DNA from: Campylobacter concisus
GTDB lineage: Bacteria > Campylobacterota > Campylobacteria > Campylobacterales > Campylobacteraceae
Reading direction: 5' to 3'
NCBI GenBank assembly: GCA_002092835.1
Contig: LVWL01000019.1
Location: 186,001-250,000 of the forward strand
Length of the DNA: 64,000 bases
Numbering within the stretch: position 1 is the stretch's first letter; each line of letters begins with the position of its first letter. The position numbers were made by a program, and so were the translations under genes. Positions 8,769 to 19,594 of the stretch are shown here, one piece after another. The notes beneath the pieces are model-generated. The model was not told the origin of the DNA, made no database searches, and worked only from the letters and a program-made list of their open reading frames with translations.

Positions 8769-11700
8769 CTATAAGAGATCGACCTGTACACCATCTTGGA
8801 TCTCAAGAAAAACAGTGTGTCTTGTGTTTATTGTATTTCCATTGATGGTTTCTTGGCGATTAAATGTCGCTTTATAGACTTGATTTACTGCGTCACCCTC
8901 ACTTGTAACATCTACTTTGTTGTACATGTCACCGACAACACTATGTTTTCTATTTAGCATAGCAACATCAGCTTTTGTAGCTTTTACAAAGTCATGCGTG
9001 AGTTGCACTAAGTCTTTACCGCCACCTATGACTTTTAGCACTGTATTTACACTCTCACTAGCTGCACTATTGCTTGCATCCCTTGTGTTTCTGCTATCAA
9101 TAATATCAAAGACACCATCTGGGCTAAATTTTATAGATACTGCTTGATCGGCACTGCCTAGCTGGATCTTTTCAAAGTTATTTATCTTTTTAACGTTATC
9201 TAAATTTGAAAAATCCACATCATCAACGACTATCAGAGTATCCACACCACCTCTGCCATCTATCATTCTACCCTTGCTATAAACAAAGGCGTCATCTAGG
9301 TTGCCACCTTTTATATCACCCTCTTGTCTTAGATATACTGGGTCGCCAAAATTTGACTCGCCGTATTTACTAGCATCACTTAGCTCGTAAGAATTTGTAG
9401 TCCCTATCTTTTTTAGATGTCCATTTTGAATAAGTGCTTCAACATAATTATTACTAAAAAGATGCGTGCCACTACCTTGTGCTCCAACTAGCATAGATGA
9501 AGGATATGGATCTTGGGGACCATAAGTGTTTGCTACACTCTTTGGAAGCATATATAAAGATAAGTTCATCTCACCAGTTCCGTCCATATACTCCATATCA
9601 AGTTTATAAAAACCAGCTTTATCAAATGTAAAATCCATACTCCACCACTGGCCATTTTTACCATATGATGCTTCCGTAGCTGGGTTTATATACGTTGTTG
9701 GGCTTCCAAATTTTTGTGTCGTTCCATTTATAGTAAGCTCTGCATAGTTATGCAAGTCTGCCGCCCTCACAGAATATATTCCAGGTGCACTTACATATAT
9801 CCAACCATTCATCTTCATAACAAGATCGGATCCAACAGGATTTGACTCACCAAGGGTATAGTTGCCGGGTCTACCTTTTAAAACTCCATTTACAAAGCTT
9901 ATATTCTCACCTGTGCCAGCAGCAGTATCGACGCCATTTCTAAATTTCTTTGGTGCATATGGATTAGACGCATCATATAAGGCACTATCTCCATGTCTAC
10001 CAACTCTAGCTAGGTCCTCTGCATGCATATTTCCTTGATTAGACAAAGTCTTATAGTGTGTTCCTGAAGCAAACTGCACAACATCGTAGGTAGTAGAGGC
10101 GCTTGGAGAATAAATTTCCATATAGTCTTTATAGATAGGCTTACCGCCTTGCGTACTATAAACACCAGAATTGTTACCAACTCTAGCTCTCCATGACGGA
10201 TCTACGTAGTTGTAAAACCACATATCAGCATCAAGGCCACTATTACCAATAAATGTAACGGTACTAATAGATACGTTTCCTGCAGCGTCAGAATTTTTTA
10301 TCATAAAATTTGCCCCGGTGCTATTGGCTGATAGGGCAAAATTTTCAGAATAACTATGTGTATTATCAAGAGACGAGCTTTTGTGAACAGAATTTAGCAA
10401 ATCATAAAGATCAACTTTATTTATGGTATTTTTATTAAGAGTGTTGTTACCATTTGAGTCGGTTCCAATACTGCCTGAAATATCTACACTAGTAACATTA
10501 GACGTGGCATTTGGTGTGCCTATTACATCTGGAGTAGCGTCAAGATCGACTCGAACCAAGAGATCATCATCTTTTGTTTCATCACTCTTTAAAACAGTCG
10601 CTCTAATATTTGAGTATCTTTCATCTAGCTTTATCCCAAGCGCTTCAAAGTCCATATTTACACGCTTGTCTGCACCTACAACTAGATCTATATAGTTTTG
10701 TCCGTTTGGTAAAATTTTAGCATTACCAAGATCATCTTCAAGAGCCAAACGAAGTTTTGTTCCAGGGGCACGATCTACACCAAAGACTATATTTGGTTGC
10801 TCATCGTTAGTAAGCGAAATATTGTACTCTTTTATAGTTTTGGTCTCATTGTCGAAGTTATTTTTCTGGATAACTTTTTCATTATCCCCTGCTCTTAAGT
10901 ATTTTGCGATATTTATAACTCCGCCGTCTATCTGCGTAGCAAGCTTTACATCGTCAATATACTCTAAAATTCCAAAGTCAAATAATCTACCACGGATACC
11001 ATCGGTCGTCGTAGCCTCGCCAGGTGTTGTAATAGTCGCTCTAACCGGCGTAGAATGATCCATAGAAATAGGAACGTCTGGTATGCTAAATTTACCATCA
11101 GCTATCGGAAGTGGTGCTGATCCATCACTTGGCACGGCTGTTAGCCCGTCATCGCTTATTGTATACCTAACGGTTGTAGTAACGGATGGTATAGTAGGAG
11201 TTGAGATCGTGACACTTATATTGCTTCCTGGTTTTGTATTATTAGGCAGGTAGATATCAAGATCACTTTGGGTTGACGGCGAGCCTGAAGGAGTCGTTAT
11301 GCTATCTATTAAACCATCACCGTCATTATCCCTTGCAAACTGCACCTTTATACTATTATCTAGAGTTATCTTATCTGTGACTGAGGCTGCTTTGTTGCCA
11401 GCTTTGTCAGTAAATGTAGTTGTAAAATTTGTAGTAAGCCCATAAAGTCTTGTGGTGGTCTCTATGGTACCATTGTTTACGCTAATAGGCACGCCATCAT
11501 CTCTTGTCGCACTATATACACCAGATGTATCTTGAGAAATTTTAATAGTAATTTTATCTGTTTTACCATCACTTCCTGCGATATCTATCTCAAATTTATC
11601 ACCATTTTTTGCATCATTTGGAATTTTTATCTTTATCGGTGTCTTTACACCATCAGGCTAAAGCCACTCTCCTTGCTGGTTAGAACACCATCTTTATCGT

Positions 11701-13473
11701 CATCTTTTGCAAACTGCACATGTGGGGATTTGATAGGTGCAACTGTATCGCTTGAAATTTCACTCACACTTGAAGCTTTTGGGGTGCCAGTCGTGCCATC
11801 AATGATCGTCGTGCTTAGCTTTTTTCTGTTTGGATCGCTCGAGTTTGTTGGATCAGTGATTGTGATCTTGCCATTTTCGATAGGAATGATCTCTGTACCA
11901 CCATCAAGCGTAGCACTAAGTCCGTCAGGTGCAATAGTATATGTCTTTGTTACACTTGTTGGTGTACTAGCTGGATCATCAACTTTTATACGGATCTTAT
12001 CGCCAACTACGGCATTGTTTGGTATATAAATATCTATCGATAAGGCCGTACTACCACTTTTTGTAAGCTCGGCTAAATTTATAATTCCATCTTTATTCTC
12101 ATCAAGAGTAAAAACAGCGATTGGATCGTTGTTGTTTGCTATGGTCATGGTTTCAGTTGCACCCGGATTGCCCGACTTACTTATCATTTGGATATTTACA
12201 TTTGTAGGCGTTGAAGATGAAATTTTAACCGCACTTGCTACGTTAAAACCGACATTTCCACCACTTTCACTTGTGAGCGGAAAGCTCTCACCACTCTCTT
12301 TATCTACAAGCATATTGCCTGATGTTTTAACCAGCACTTTTTCATGTAAAGTTCCGTCAGGATCAGTAGTAGTTAGTTTTATCTTGTCGCCTATTTTCAT
12401 ATTTGGTGATAAGATGATCTTTGCATCATCACTTGGTGTGCTAACTGCTGGATTAAAGCTATTTTCGCTTGCATCTATGACGCCATCGCCGTTTAAATCT
12501 TTTCCCAAAACGACCTTTTTGAAGCCAAGAGTCGGAGTGATTGTATCAACGCTTGCAGCTACCCTTGCCACAGATGAGTTAGTGCCATTTGCCAGAGTGA
12601 TACTAGAATTTACACTAAATGTAGCATTTGGAGTGACAGCGACACTTGGAATGATAAATTCTTTTTGCTCTGGGTTTGTAGCATTTGGCGCAATAGGTAA
12701 AATTTCACTTGGATTATTTATATTTATCACGCTTGTACCAGCTTGATCAACTTTATAAACAAGCATAGTCTTTACACCGTTGTTTATGACTTCTAATGTC
12801 ACTTTATCGTTTGGCTTGAAGTCATTATTAAAAGCAACCGCCATACCAGTATGATTTGCATCGCCGCCTGCTTCTGCAATATTTATATAGCCGTCGCCAT
12901 CAATGTCTTTTAAAATTCTAACACTTGGTGCCGCAATAACCGGAGCACTCTCTTTTTGCTCTACCGCTGCTACCGCACCGCTAATAGACCTATGTGCCAA
13001 TGCCGACTCTTTTAATATGACTGGCAGTATAACCGCACCACCATCAACACCAATAATATTTGAGATATGACCTTGTGTATCAAAATTTAAACCATTTATG
13101 CTTGCAAAGCTACTACTGTAGCTTGAGCCATGAGAACTATGACTTGCGTTATGAGGCTGTCGTCTTCGCCTTTGTTTTTTGTTTCTTCATTCTCAACAAG
13201 AAAATTTCTCTTATCTTCTTCTATCTGGGCTTCGCTGCCTTGTGTATTAAAATTTGCTTTTGATAGCTCTTTTGTGATGATAATAGTTTGGGGCTCAAGT
13301 AGCGCAATAGGCGAAGCGTGATAGAAATTTATAACGACTGTATCACCGCTGCTTTGTGTTATGATCTCGTCGCCTAAAAATATCTCATCTCCCTGTTTTA
13401 GTGCGATCAACTTTCCATTGCGTTTTACAAATACTTTTCCACTTATTTTTGCGACTATACCAACGTTTTGCAT
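8769..13473 (-). CDS. Large retention-module adhesin of the type I secretion class, two frameshifts as sequenced
   Basis: One gene of about 1568 residues, seen as three fragments. The N-terminus (MQNVGIVAKISGKVFVKRNG) is a LapA/BapA-type retention module. Next come about five Ig-like repeats of 125-136 residues. Each contains a Ca-binding DxDxDG loop: KDIDGDGYI, KDLNGDGVI, DENKDGII, KDDDKDGVL, RDNDGDGLI. A PA14-like domain follows (GWIYVSAPGIYSVRAADLHN ... AGFYKLDMEYMDGTGEM), then a single RTX-like DGRGGVDTL near the C-terminus. The ATG at 13473 is chosen over 13500 because AAAGGA precedes it. Frames break near 13155 and 11656; adding one C after AGC at each rejoins all three pieces (SPHNASHSSHG; GFSPDGVKTP). 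No LapBCE- or LapDG-type genes are nearby. Expected role: surface attachment. Confidence 0.82.
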
Positions 13474-13671
13474 ATTTAGTCCTTTAAATTTAATAATCAA
13501 TCCATTTAAAATTTCACGCGATTATAGCTAAAAAATATTTTATATAAATAAAAGAATTTATATAATAAATTTTATTATTTTTGACCCATTTTTATATTAA
13601 AAAATAAATTAAAATTTTTATAAAATGCCAAATTTGCTTTGTTTGTAATAGAAAAATAAATTTTAAGAATT
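13474..13671. other. AT-rich gap holding the adhesin promoter
   Basis: About 200 nt between the mfr terminator-like hairpin and the adhesin start. It is very AT rich and has no open frame of note. The adhesin promoter must lie here or come from readthrough of mfrE. I see no clear -10 box that stands out from background. Confidence 0.4.
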
Positions 13672-13693
13672 TCCCACGCCAAAAGACGTGGGA
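13672..13693 (-). terminator. Hairpin after mfrE
   Basis: TCCCACG (13672-13678) / CGTGGGA (13687-13693), a GC-rich 7-bp stem with an 8-nt loop, 6 nt past the mfrE stop. On the minus strand it is followed by AATTCTTAAAATTT rather than a clean U-tract, so termination may be partial. Confidence 0.6.
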
Positions 13694-13699
13694 TAAATT

Positions 13700-14557
13700 T
13701 TACGCTATCTTGGTAGCGTCGATGATGTTTAGATCAAGTCCAAGATCTTCGATAGATAGTCCAAGTGCAAGACCTACAAGCTGAGATAGGTGGATGATAG
13801 GTTTTCTCACGTTTGAGTGGTTCTCATCTTGGTATCTCTCTTGGTAGATGTCAAGTTGCATTTGACAAAGTGGGCATGGTGTGACAACTACGTCAGCGCC
13901 GTTTTCATCGGCATTATTTACGATTTGGCTTGACATTTTTCTTACAGATGTGCCAGCTGGGTAGCTAGCGTGGAAGCCGCAGCAGTCAAGCCTCTTTTCA
14001 AATGGTACAATAGTAGCGCCAAGTGCGCTTACGACGGTTTCAAAGCTCTTTGGATTGACTGAACTTTCTCTATTGTGCAGATCTTTTTCAGGTCTTAGGC
14101 TGTGACAACCGTAAAATAGCGCTACTTTTAGGCCGCTAAGTGGCTTAACAACCTTTGCTTTTAGCGTATCGACATTTTGGTAAAGCTCCCAAAGAAGGCT
14201 TGTGATCTCGGTTGAGCCGTTATATTTCATATTGCCTTCAGCTAAAAAGGTATTTATACGATCTTTTGCGCCCTTATCAAGCGTGCTTTTTGCTCTTGTT
14301 AGAGTTAGCATACAGGTTGAACATGTCGTAAGCATCGGCATATTCATCTGCTCTGCAAGTGCTATATTTCTAGCATTTGCTACAAGCGTAGCGATAGGAT
14401 CTACGTCTTGTGCTTGTTGGGCACCACAGCAGCTCCAGCCCTTTATCTCGTGAAGCTTCCAGCCAAGTATCGGAGCGATAGCCTCAAGCGACATCTTAGC
14501 CTCTTTAGCTGCTTGAGAGAGTACGCATCCTGGAAAAAAAGCGAATTCGTTTTGCAT
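13700..14557 (-). CDS. mfrE: 8-methylmenaquinol:fumarate reductase, heterodisulfide-reductase-like subunit
   Basis: Third subunit of the Mfr complex (formerly called SdhC), which carries electrons from methylmenaquinol to the flavoprotein. The 285-residue protein has two Cys-rich CCG-type repeats: GCVLSQ with KGWSCCGAQQ in the first half, and YGCHSLRP with RLDCCGFHASY in the second. These would hold the iron-sulfur cluster typical of HdrB-like proteins. There are no strong TM helices, so membrane contact is probably through amphipathic segments. It follows mfrB with a 2-nt gap. The C-terminal VTPCPLCQMQLD motif is also typical. Confidence 0.9.
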   Translation of the reverse strand: MQNEFAFFPGCVLSQAAKEAKMSLEAIAPILGWKLHEIKGWSCCGAQQAQDVDPIATLVANARNIALAEQMNMPMLTTCSTCMLTLTRAKSTLDKGAKDRINTFLAEGNMKYNGSTEITSLLWELYQNVDTLKAKVVKPLSGLKVALFYGCHSLRPEKDLHNRESSVNPKSFETVVSALGATIVPFEKRLDCCGFHASYPAGTSVRKMSSQIVNNADENGADVVVTPCPLCQMQLDIYQERYQDENHSNVRKPIIHLSQLVGLALGLSIEDLGLDLNIIDATKIA

Positions 14558-14559
14558 AA

Positions 14560-15525
14560 TTACTCCTTACTAGCAGCTTTGCGAGCCGCATTTATCATTT
14601 TTACTAGATCATCATGTCCTTCTATGTCCTCTTCGCCGAAAATATGAAGTGGATTCATCTTGCCTGCAAGCATTAAATTTGCAGCGATATCCATTTTGCC
14701 CATATTTCTAAACACTCCCTCAGAGCGAAGTGCAAGCTTGATCTCATTTAGTCTACCTGAGCCATCAACTAGATCAGTTAAGAACGCCTCAGCGTGATCT
14801 GGTCCCATGCCATCATCAAAGCCTTTTTGTATAGCCATAATGCGAAGATCAGTTATATCTTTGCATGCGCTTATGCCTTTTGGACAGCGGTCAGCGCACT
14901 CTTGGCATTTTACACACATCCAAAGGCCATTATCGATAGCTGGTTTTAGATGTGGCATAGGATCTTTGCTACGTGAGTCAAATGCCGCCCTATAAGCATG
15001 AACAAATACAAATGGCTGCATATAATCACTCGCATCAGCTTCAAGTTTATTACACTCGCTAGCGCACGCACCGCAAAGTATGCAGTCCCATTCAAGTGCT
15101 ACTTTTTCATACTCTTTTTGACTTTGTTTACAGCCTTTTTCTGCGCTAAATTCTGACTTAGCAGTGATGCTAGGCCTAATCTTGCGTAAATTTTCGATAC
15201 TTGGCTCCCAGTCCACTATAAGATCAGAGATGACCCTGAAATTTCCAAGTGGAGAAATTCTTATGCTCTCTGGATTGTCATACTCCGCCAAAAGCTCATT
15301 CATCTTTGTATCACAGGCTAGATATGAGTGACCATTTACTCTAACAGCGCACGCTCCACATATCGCTGAGCGGCAAGATGCTGTGAAATTTAACGTCGCA
15401 TCCTTTTTTTGTTTGATATCAAGAAGCACTGTTAAAAGAGTTTTTCCCGCGATCTCTTCGTTTGTTAGTTCATAAGTTGATTCATATTTTTTAGTTCCGT
15501 CAAAGCGGTCGATAATAATTTTCAT
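14560..15525 (-). CDS. mfrB: 8-methylmenaquinol:fumarate reductase, iron-sulfur subunit
   Basis: Electron-transfer subunit between MfrE and the FAD subunit. The N-terminal ferredoxin fold has the [2Fe-2S] cysteines CRSAICGACAVRVNGHSYLAC (about residues 51-71). The C-terminal half has CILCGACASECN and CVKCQECADRCPKG for the [4Fe-4S] and [3Fe-4S] centres. The 321 residues are longer than a standard SdhB/FrdB (~240), as in the Campylobacter Mfr family, with a C-terminal extension after residue ~245. It has no signal peptide, so it is probably co-exported with the Tat substrate MfrA. It lies 9 nt after mfrA. Confidence 0.93.
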   Translation of the reverse strand: MKIIIDRFDGTKKYESTYELTNEEIAGKTLLTVLLDIKQKKDATLNFTASCRSAICGACAVRVNGHSYLACDTKMNELLAEYDNPESIRISPLGNFRVISDLIVDWEPSIENLRKIRPSITAKSEFSAEKGCKQSQKEYEKVALEWDCILCGACASECNKLEADASDYMQPFVFVHAYRAAFDSRSKDPMPHLKPAIDNGLWMCVKCQECADRCPKGISACKDITDLRIMAIQKGFDDGMGPDHAEAFLTDLVDGSGRLNEIKLALRSEGVFRNMGKMDIAANLMLAGKMNPLHIFGEEDIEGHDDLVKMINAARKAASKE

Positions 15526-15534
15526 CCTAGCTCC

Positions 15535-17397
15535 TTACTCTGGCTTTTTGCCGTCAAGTGAAAATATGCCTGTCACAACATCTTTGTAACCAAGCTCCAA
15601 CTTGCCGTCATTTAATGTAACGATGCTGTGTTTTAAGAAATTTACATCATCTCTTTTTGGATAGTCCTCTCTTGTGTGAGCGCCACGGCTCTCAAGACGA
15701 TTTTGTGCTGCAAGACATGCTGCACGAGAAAGAAGTATAAGGTTGCCAAGCTCGACGTAGTCGGTAAAGGCGGTATTCATGACTGGATTTTGATTTGGCA
15801 CTTTGATGGTGTCATATTTTGCTTGGATAGCTTCTAAATTTTTAGAGAGCTGATCAAGTTTTGCACCAGTTCTAAAGATACCCATTAGATCCCAGTTGTT
15901 TTTACCAAGCTCTTCACGAAGCGCGTACATATCATTTACACCGCCCTCGCCTGTTGCGATAGATTTAAATTTATCTTGCCACATTTTTGCTAGCTCAGAA
16001 GTTTTCTTGCCGCTTGCAAATTTTGCATCTTTTGCGTATGCGCCAGCACCCTTGCCAGCTAGATCGCCAGTTACAACTGCGTCAGTTAGGCTGTTTCCAC
16101 CAAGGCGGTTTGCACCGTGAATAGATACGCATGAAGCCTCACCACCTACATAAATTCCAGGAATTTTTGTGCTCATATCATCAAATTTAGCTACCTCTAT
16201 ACCACCCATTGAGTAGTGAGCTGTTGGGCGAATAGGCACTGGTTGTTCGATTAGATCGATATTTTGAAAAAGCATAGCAGTGTGGCGAATTTTTGGAAGC
16301 TTTTTCATAATAGTATCTTTGCCAAGATGGCGAACGTCACAAAGCACGTAAGCGCTCATGCCCTCGCCAAAGCCTCTACCCTCGCGAATTTCTGTCTCGA
16401 TCGCACGAGCAACGACGTCACGAGGAGCTAGCTCCATCTTTTCGTGATAGTTTTTCATAAAGCGCTCGCCCTTGTTGTTTAACAAGTAACCACCCTCGCC
16501 ACGAGCAGCTTCTGTGATTAGTGTGCCGCCATTTTGAACGCCAGTTGGGTGAAACTGAAGCATCTCAGGGTCTTCAAAACCAAGACCTGCTTTAAGCGCA
16601 GCAGCAATACCATCACCAGTTGCTATAAATGGAACTGATGTGCGGTTATAAAAAATTCTAGTGTATCCGCCAGTTGCGATGACTAGAGATTTGCAAAGAA
16701 CTGGGTAAATTTGACCATCTTGGATGTTGCGAAGAACGACGCCTTCAACCTTGCCATCCTCAAGACCGATCTCAAGTAGCTCATGATCCATTAGAAATTT
16801 AACGCTAGCTGTGATAGCGTCGTCAAGACAGGCGTGCATCAAAATGTGACCAGTTTTATCAGCTGCGTAGTTACAGCGTTTTTTACTAGCGCCACCCATG
16901 AAGCGAAACGCAACATCACCATTATCTTTACGGGACACGTCGCCATTGTCTATACGAGAAAAGAGCATGCCATTGTGGTCTAGCTCGTGGATGACTGCGC
17001 CTGCTGCCTCGCAAAATTTCACAACTGCATCTTGATCGGCAAGATAAGCTGCACCTTTAACTGTGTCATAAGCGTGAAGCTTGAAGCTATCGCCATTACT
17101 AAAGTCAGTAACGCCGTTTATTCCGCCCTCCGCCATACAGGTTGCGTTGCGTGATGGCATCATCTTTGTAGCGACAACAACGGTTGAGTTTGGATATTGC
17201 TTGCGAACGGCTGTTGCTGCACGAAGTCCAGCACCGCCAGAGCCGATTATTAGTACATCAACAGATGGCAAGCCACTTTCATTGCCTTTTGGCATCTCAC
17301 CAGCAAAAACATTGGTCGCACCAGCTGTTGTAGCTAGCGCACCTACGCTGATACAGGCACTTTGTAGAAATTCTCTTCTGGTAAATTTTTCACTCAT
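15535..17397 (-). CDS. mfrA: 8-methylmenaquinol:fumarate reductase, Tat-exported flavoprotein subunit
   Basis: Catalytic subunit that reduces fumarate on the periplasmic side. The N-terminus TRREFLQSACISVGALATT is a clear twin-arginine signal, which separates it from cytoplasmic FrdA/SdhA. FAD binding is shown by VLIIGSGGAGLRAATAV (about residue 48) and MAEGGINGV. The dicarboxylate site has QFHPTGV, RGEGGYLL, the family HYSMGG and HGANRLGGNSLTDAVV. The 620 residues are normal. The gene begins the mfrABE operon; upstream is a 396-nt AT-rich gap. Known work on Campylobacter Mfr shows fumarate reduction, with mesaconate and crotonate as other substrates in some species. Confidence 0.94.
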   Translation of the reverse strand: MSEKFTRREFLQSACISVGALATTAGATNVFAGEMPKGNESGLPSVDVLIIGSGGAGLRAATAVRKQYPNSTVVVATKMMPSRNATCMAEGGINGVTDFSNGDSFKLHAYDTVKGAAYLADQDAVVKFCEAAGAVIHELDHNGMLFSRIDNGDVSRKDNGDVAFRFMGGASKKRCNYAADKTGHILMHACLDDAITASVKFLMDHELLEIGLEDGKVEGVVLRNIQDGQIYPVLCKSLVIATGGYTRIFYNRTSVPFIATGDGIAAALKAGLGFEDPEMLQFHPTGVQNGGTLITEAARGEGGYLLNNKGERFMKNYHEKMELAPRDVVARAIETEIREGRGFGEGMSAYVLCDVRHLGKDTIMKKLPKIRHTAMLFQNIDLIEQPVPIRPTAHYSMGGIEVAKFDDMSTKIPGIYVGGEASCVSIHGANRLGGNSLTDAVVTGDLAGKGAGAYAKDAKFASGKKTSELAKMWQDKFKSIATGEGGVNDMYALREELGKNNWDLMGIFRTGAKLDQLSKNLEAIQAKYDTIKVPNQNPVMNTAFTDYVELGNLILLSRAACLAAQNRLESRGAHTREDYPKRDDVNFLKHSIVTLNDGKLELGYKDVVTGIFSLDGKKPE

Positions 17398-17793
17398 TGA
17401 TAACTTCCTATCTTAGTAAATTTTTAGCGTTTAAAACGCACCGCCAGTTCATTTCTTAATATTTTTTAAAACAACTATATTAATTAAATAATTAATAATG
17501 AAACATTACATTAAATTTACTTAAAAGAAACATAAAGATTTATTTTAGATTAAGAAATGAGAGCTGATATTAAAATCAAAAAAGATAAAATGGGCTTTTA
17601 AAGGTAGTTTATATAAATTTAGCGGTAGAAATTTTATAAGATATATAAAAATTTCTACCGATTTGAAGTTTATTTTTATTTTTGAGTTTTTAAGCTTTAA
17701 AAGCTCTTTTTTAGGATATTAGAAAGATAAATTTATTTTTACTCTTAAATAGATATATTAAATATAATAAATAACATTATTTTTGTCCTATTA
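17398..17793. other. 396-nt gap: mfr promoter region and a long inverted repeat
   Basis: This gap separates the ABC-transport operon end from mfrA. It holds the imperfect hairpin CGGTAGAAATTTT (17623-17635) / AAAATTTCTACCG (17648-17660), the only strong structure, which may end fecB transcription although no U-tract follows. A shorter palindrome, AGCTTTAAAAGCT, lies at about 17691-17703. The mfr promoter must be between 17400 and 17600, but I cannot pick a single -10 box. No gene-sized frame was seen. Confidence 0.5.
17623..17660. repeat. 13-bp inverted repeat downstream of fecB
   Basis: The arms CGGTAGAAATTTT and AAAATTTCTACCG pair perfectly over 13 bp around a 12-nt AT-rich loop that can pair further with one bulged A. 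It could be a terminator, an RNA-stabilising hairpin for the ABC operon, or a protein site upstream of mfrA. Confidence 0.55.
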
Positions 17794-18807
17794 TCAAAAT
17801 TCACTCTTTGGGTGCAAAATTTCTTTTAGCTCGCTATCACTTAGCTTGTAGTTATAAAATCTCTCGTAAAACTCTTTTGTTTTTTGCTCTAAATTTAGAT
17901 CACTAAATTGCTCTGGATAAAATGTCTTAGCCAGCCAAAGCGGATAAAGCGCACCCTCAGCACTTCTTACACTCCAAAGATAAACGCCACTTGGCACTAC
18001 AAAAATTTGCCCATTTTGCACAGCTTTTAGCTTGGCAAATGATGCGTTTTTAGCGATGGCATCGGCACTTTTTTGTGAATTTGTAATGATGATGTCTGGG
18101 TTGAAGATGATGACTTGTTCTTCGTTTATCGCTTTTGAAATTTTAAAATCCCCATCGCTTAGCTCTGAGCTTAAATTTATACCGCCAGCCACACTAATAT
18201 ACTCAGCGCCGATATCTTTTTGGCTAATGGTGTTAAAATTTCCAGAGCTATAGTTAAGCACAAGAACTCTCTTTTTTGGCGTTAAATTTGCTGTTTTTTG
18301 GCTTACAAATTTTATGTTGTCATTAAAATAGTCATTAAACTCACGCGCTCTTTTTACACTCTTTTCGCCCCAAATTTCAGCGATCTTGCTAAAGCTATCT
18401 TGTATCTCTTTGATGCTTTGAAATTTATCTATCTTCACAACTGCGATGCCAGCGCTCTCTAACTGAGCCTTGCTATTTTCATCAAACATCATACCAATTG
18501 GCCCAAAAACAACTTGCGTTTTTGAAGCGATAATCGTTTCAACACTGCTACTTAGCATGCCACTTTTGTTGTCATTGCTCTTTATCTTTGGAAAAATTTT
18601 TGACATTAGTGGAGGCAGTTTTGGCGCACCGCTAATTATATGATCCTCGTTGCCAAGCATCGCAGAGACCTGCACAAATGCCCCTATCAGAGGCGTTGCA
18701 CGCTCGATAACATCAGGCACTTCAACCTTTTTATTATCGCTATCAAGCACCACTCTTGCTTGCAAACTAACAAGCAAAAAAGCCAAAAGTAAAATTTTCT
18801 TAAACAT
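17794..18807 (-). CDS. ABC transporter periplasmic binding protein (FecB/BtuF-type, iron complex)
   Basis: Periplasmic receptor of an iron-complex, heme or cobalamin-type importer. The chosen ATG at 18807 has GAAAGGAG just upstream and gives the signal peptide MFKKILLLAFLLVSLQAR; an upstream ATG at 18852 would add 15 residues lacking signal character. The TroA/BtuF-like fold is suggested by EVPDVIERATPLIGAF, KTQVVFGPIG, GGINLSSELSDGDFKIS and NPDIIITNS strands. It is the last gene of TonB receptor-methyltransferase-permease-ATPase-binding protein. There is no lipobox, so it is probably soluble. The exact ligand cannot be assigned. Confidence 0.85.
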   Translation of the reverse strand: MFKKILLLAFLLVSLQARVVLDSDNKKVEVPDVIERATPLIGAFVQVSAMLGNEDHIISGAPKLPPLMSKIFPKIKSNDNKSGMLSSSVETIIASKTQVVFGPIGMMFDENSKAQLESAGIAVVKIDKFQSIKEIQDSFSKIAEIWGEKSVKRAREFNDYFNDNIKFVSQKTANLTPKKRVLVLNYSSGNFNTISQKDIGAEYISVAGGINLSSELSDGDFKISKAINEEQVIIFNPDIIITNSQKSADAIAKNASFAKLKAVQNGQIFVVPSGVYLWSVRSAEGALYPLWLAKTFYPEQFSDLNLEQKTKEFYERFYNYKLSDSELKEILHPKSEF

Positions 18808-18818
18808 ATTTTCTCCTT

Positions 18819-19594
18819 TCAATCCACCATCACGCAAGAGTAATGCTCGCACTCATCGATGATATTTTTCACCACTCGTATATCTACGCCGTAAATTTTC
18901 TTTAAATTTTCGCTACTCATCGCCTCGCTAGCCTCGCCGTAGATGTAGTTTTTATCACGCCCAAGCATCGCAACTTTTGCGTTTAGATAAAAGACTTGCT
19001 CTGGCTGATGAGAGGTTAGGATGATGATGTAGCCTTGCTTTGCGAGCTTTTTTATCTCTTTTAAAACTCGCATTTGGTTGCCAAAGTCTAAATTTGCCGT
19101 TGGCTCATCAAGCAACATCACCTTTGAGCGTTGCGCTAAAGCCCTAGCTATCAGCACCATTTGCCGCTCGCCACCGCTTAGATCGGTGTAAATTTTATCT
19201 TTAAGGCTCTCTAGATTTAGCGTCTTTAGTGCATCTAGTGCTATCTTCTCATCCTCTTTGCTAGGACGTTCAAATATACTAAGCCTTGCGTTTGCACTCA
19301 TCATCACCACGTCAAAAACGCTAAAAGCAAATGGCGGAGTGTGAGCTTGCGGGACGTAGCTTATAAAGCTTGCTCGCTCTTTTTCACTCATCTTTAGCGC
19401 ATCTTTGCCGTCTATTAAAATTTCGCCCCCAAGTGGCTTTAAAAAGCCAAGTATCGTCTTAAACGTCGTCGTTTTGCCAACGCCGTTACTACCAAGCAGG
19501 CAAAAGATGTCGCCATCTTGTAAATTTGCATTGAAATTTTCTATAACGACCTTTTTGTCGTAGCCACAGTTTAAATTTTTATCTCAAATTTCAC
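18819..19594 (-). CDS. ABC transporter ATP-binding protein (FecE-type), frameshift near the start as sequenced
   Basis: ATPase of the importer. Walker A is GSNGVGKTTT, the signature is LSGGERQMVLIARAL, Walker B is VMLLDEPTANLD and the H-loop is LTSHQ. The gene probably starts at GTG 19594, overlapping the permease stop (GCGTGA), giving VKFEIKNLNCGYDKK. The A-run at 19576-19580 is one A short, so the start and the rest of the gene are in different frames; adding one A yields 258 residues. The open frame downstream is intact to 18819. Without the fix the only start would be internal (19391), removing Walker A, so the loss is probably a sequence error. Confidence 0.85.

Noticed and set aside
11532-12746. 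Plus-strand frames (11532-12029 and 12129-12746) within the adhesin
   Set aside because: Both are antisense to Ig-like repeats that show clear protein motifs on the minus strand; composition is Val/Ser/Phe-rich shadow.
19392-19590. ATPase starting at the internal ATG 19391
   Set aside because: The frame upstream of 19391 encodes Walker A and continues to the permease stop; starting at 19391 would delete the nucleotide site.
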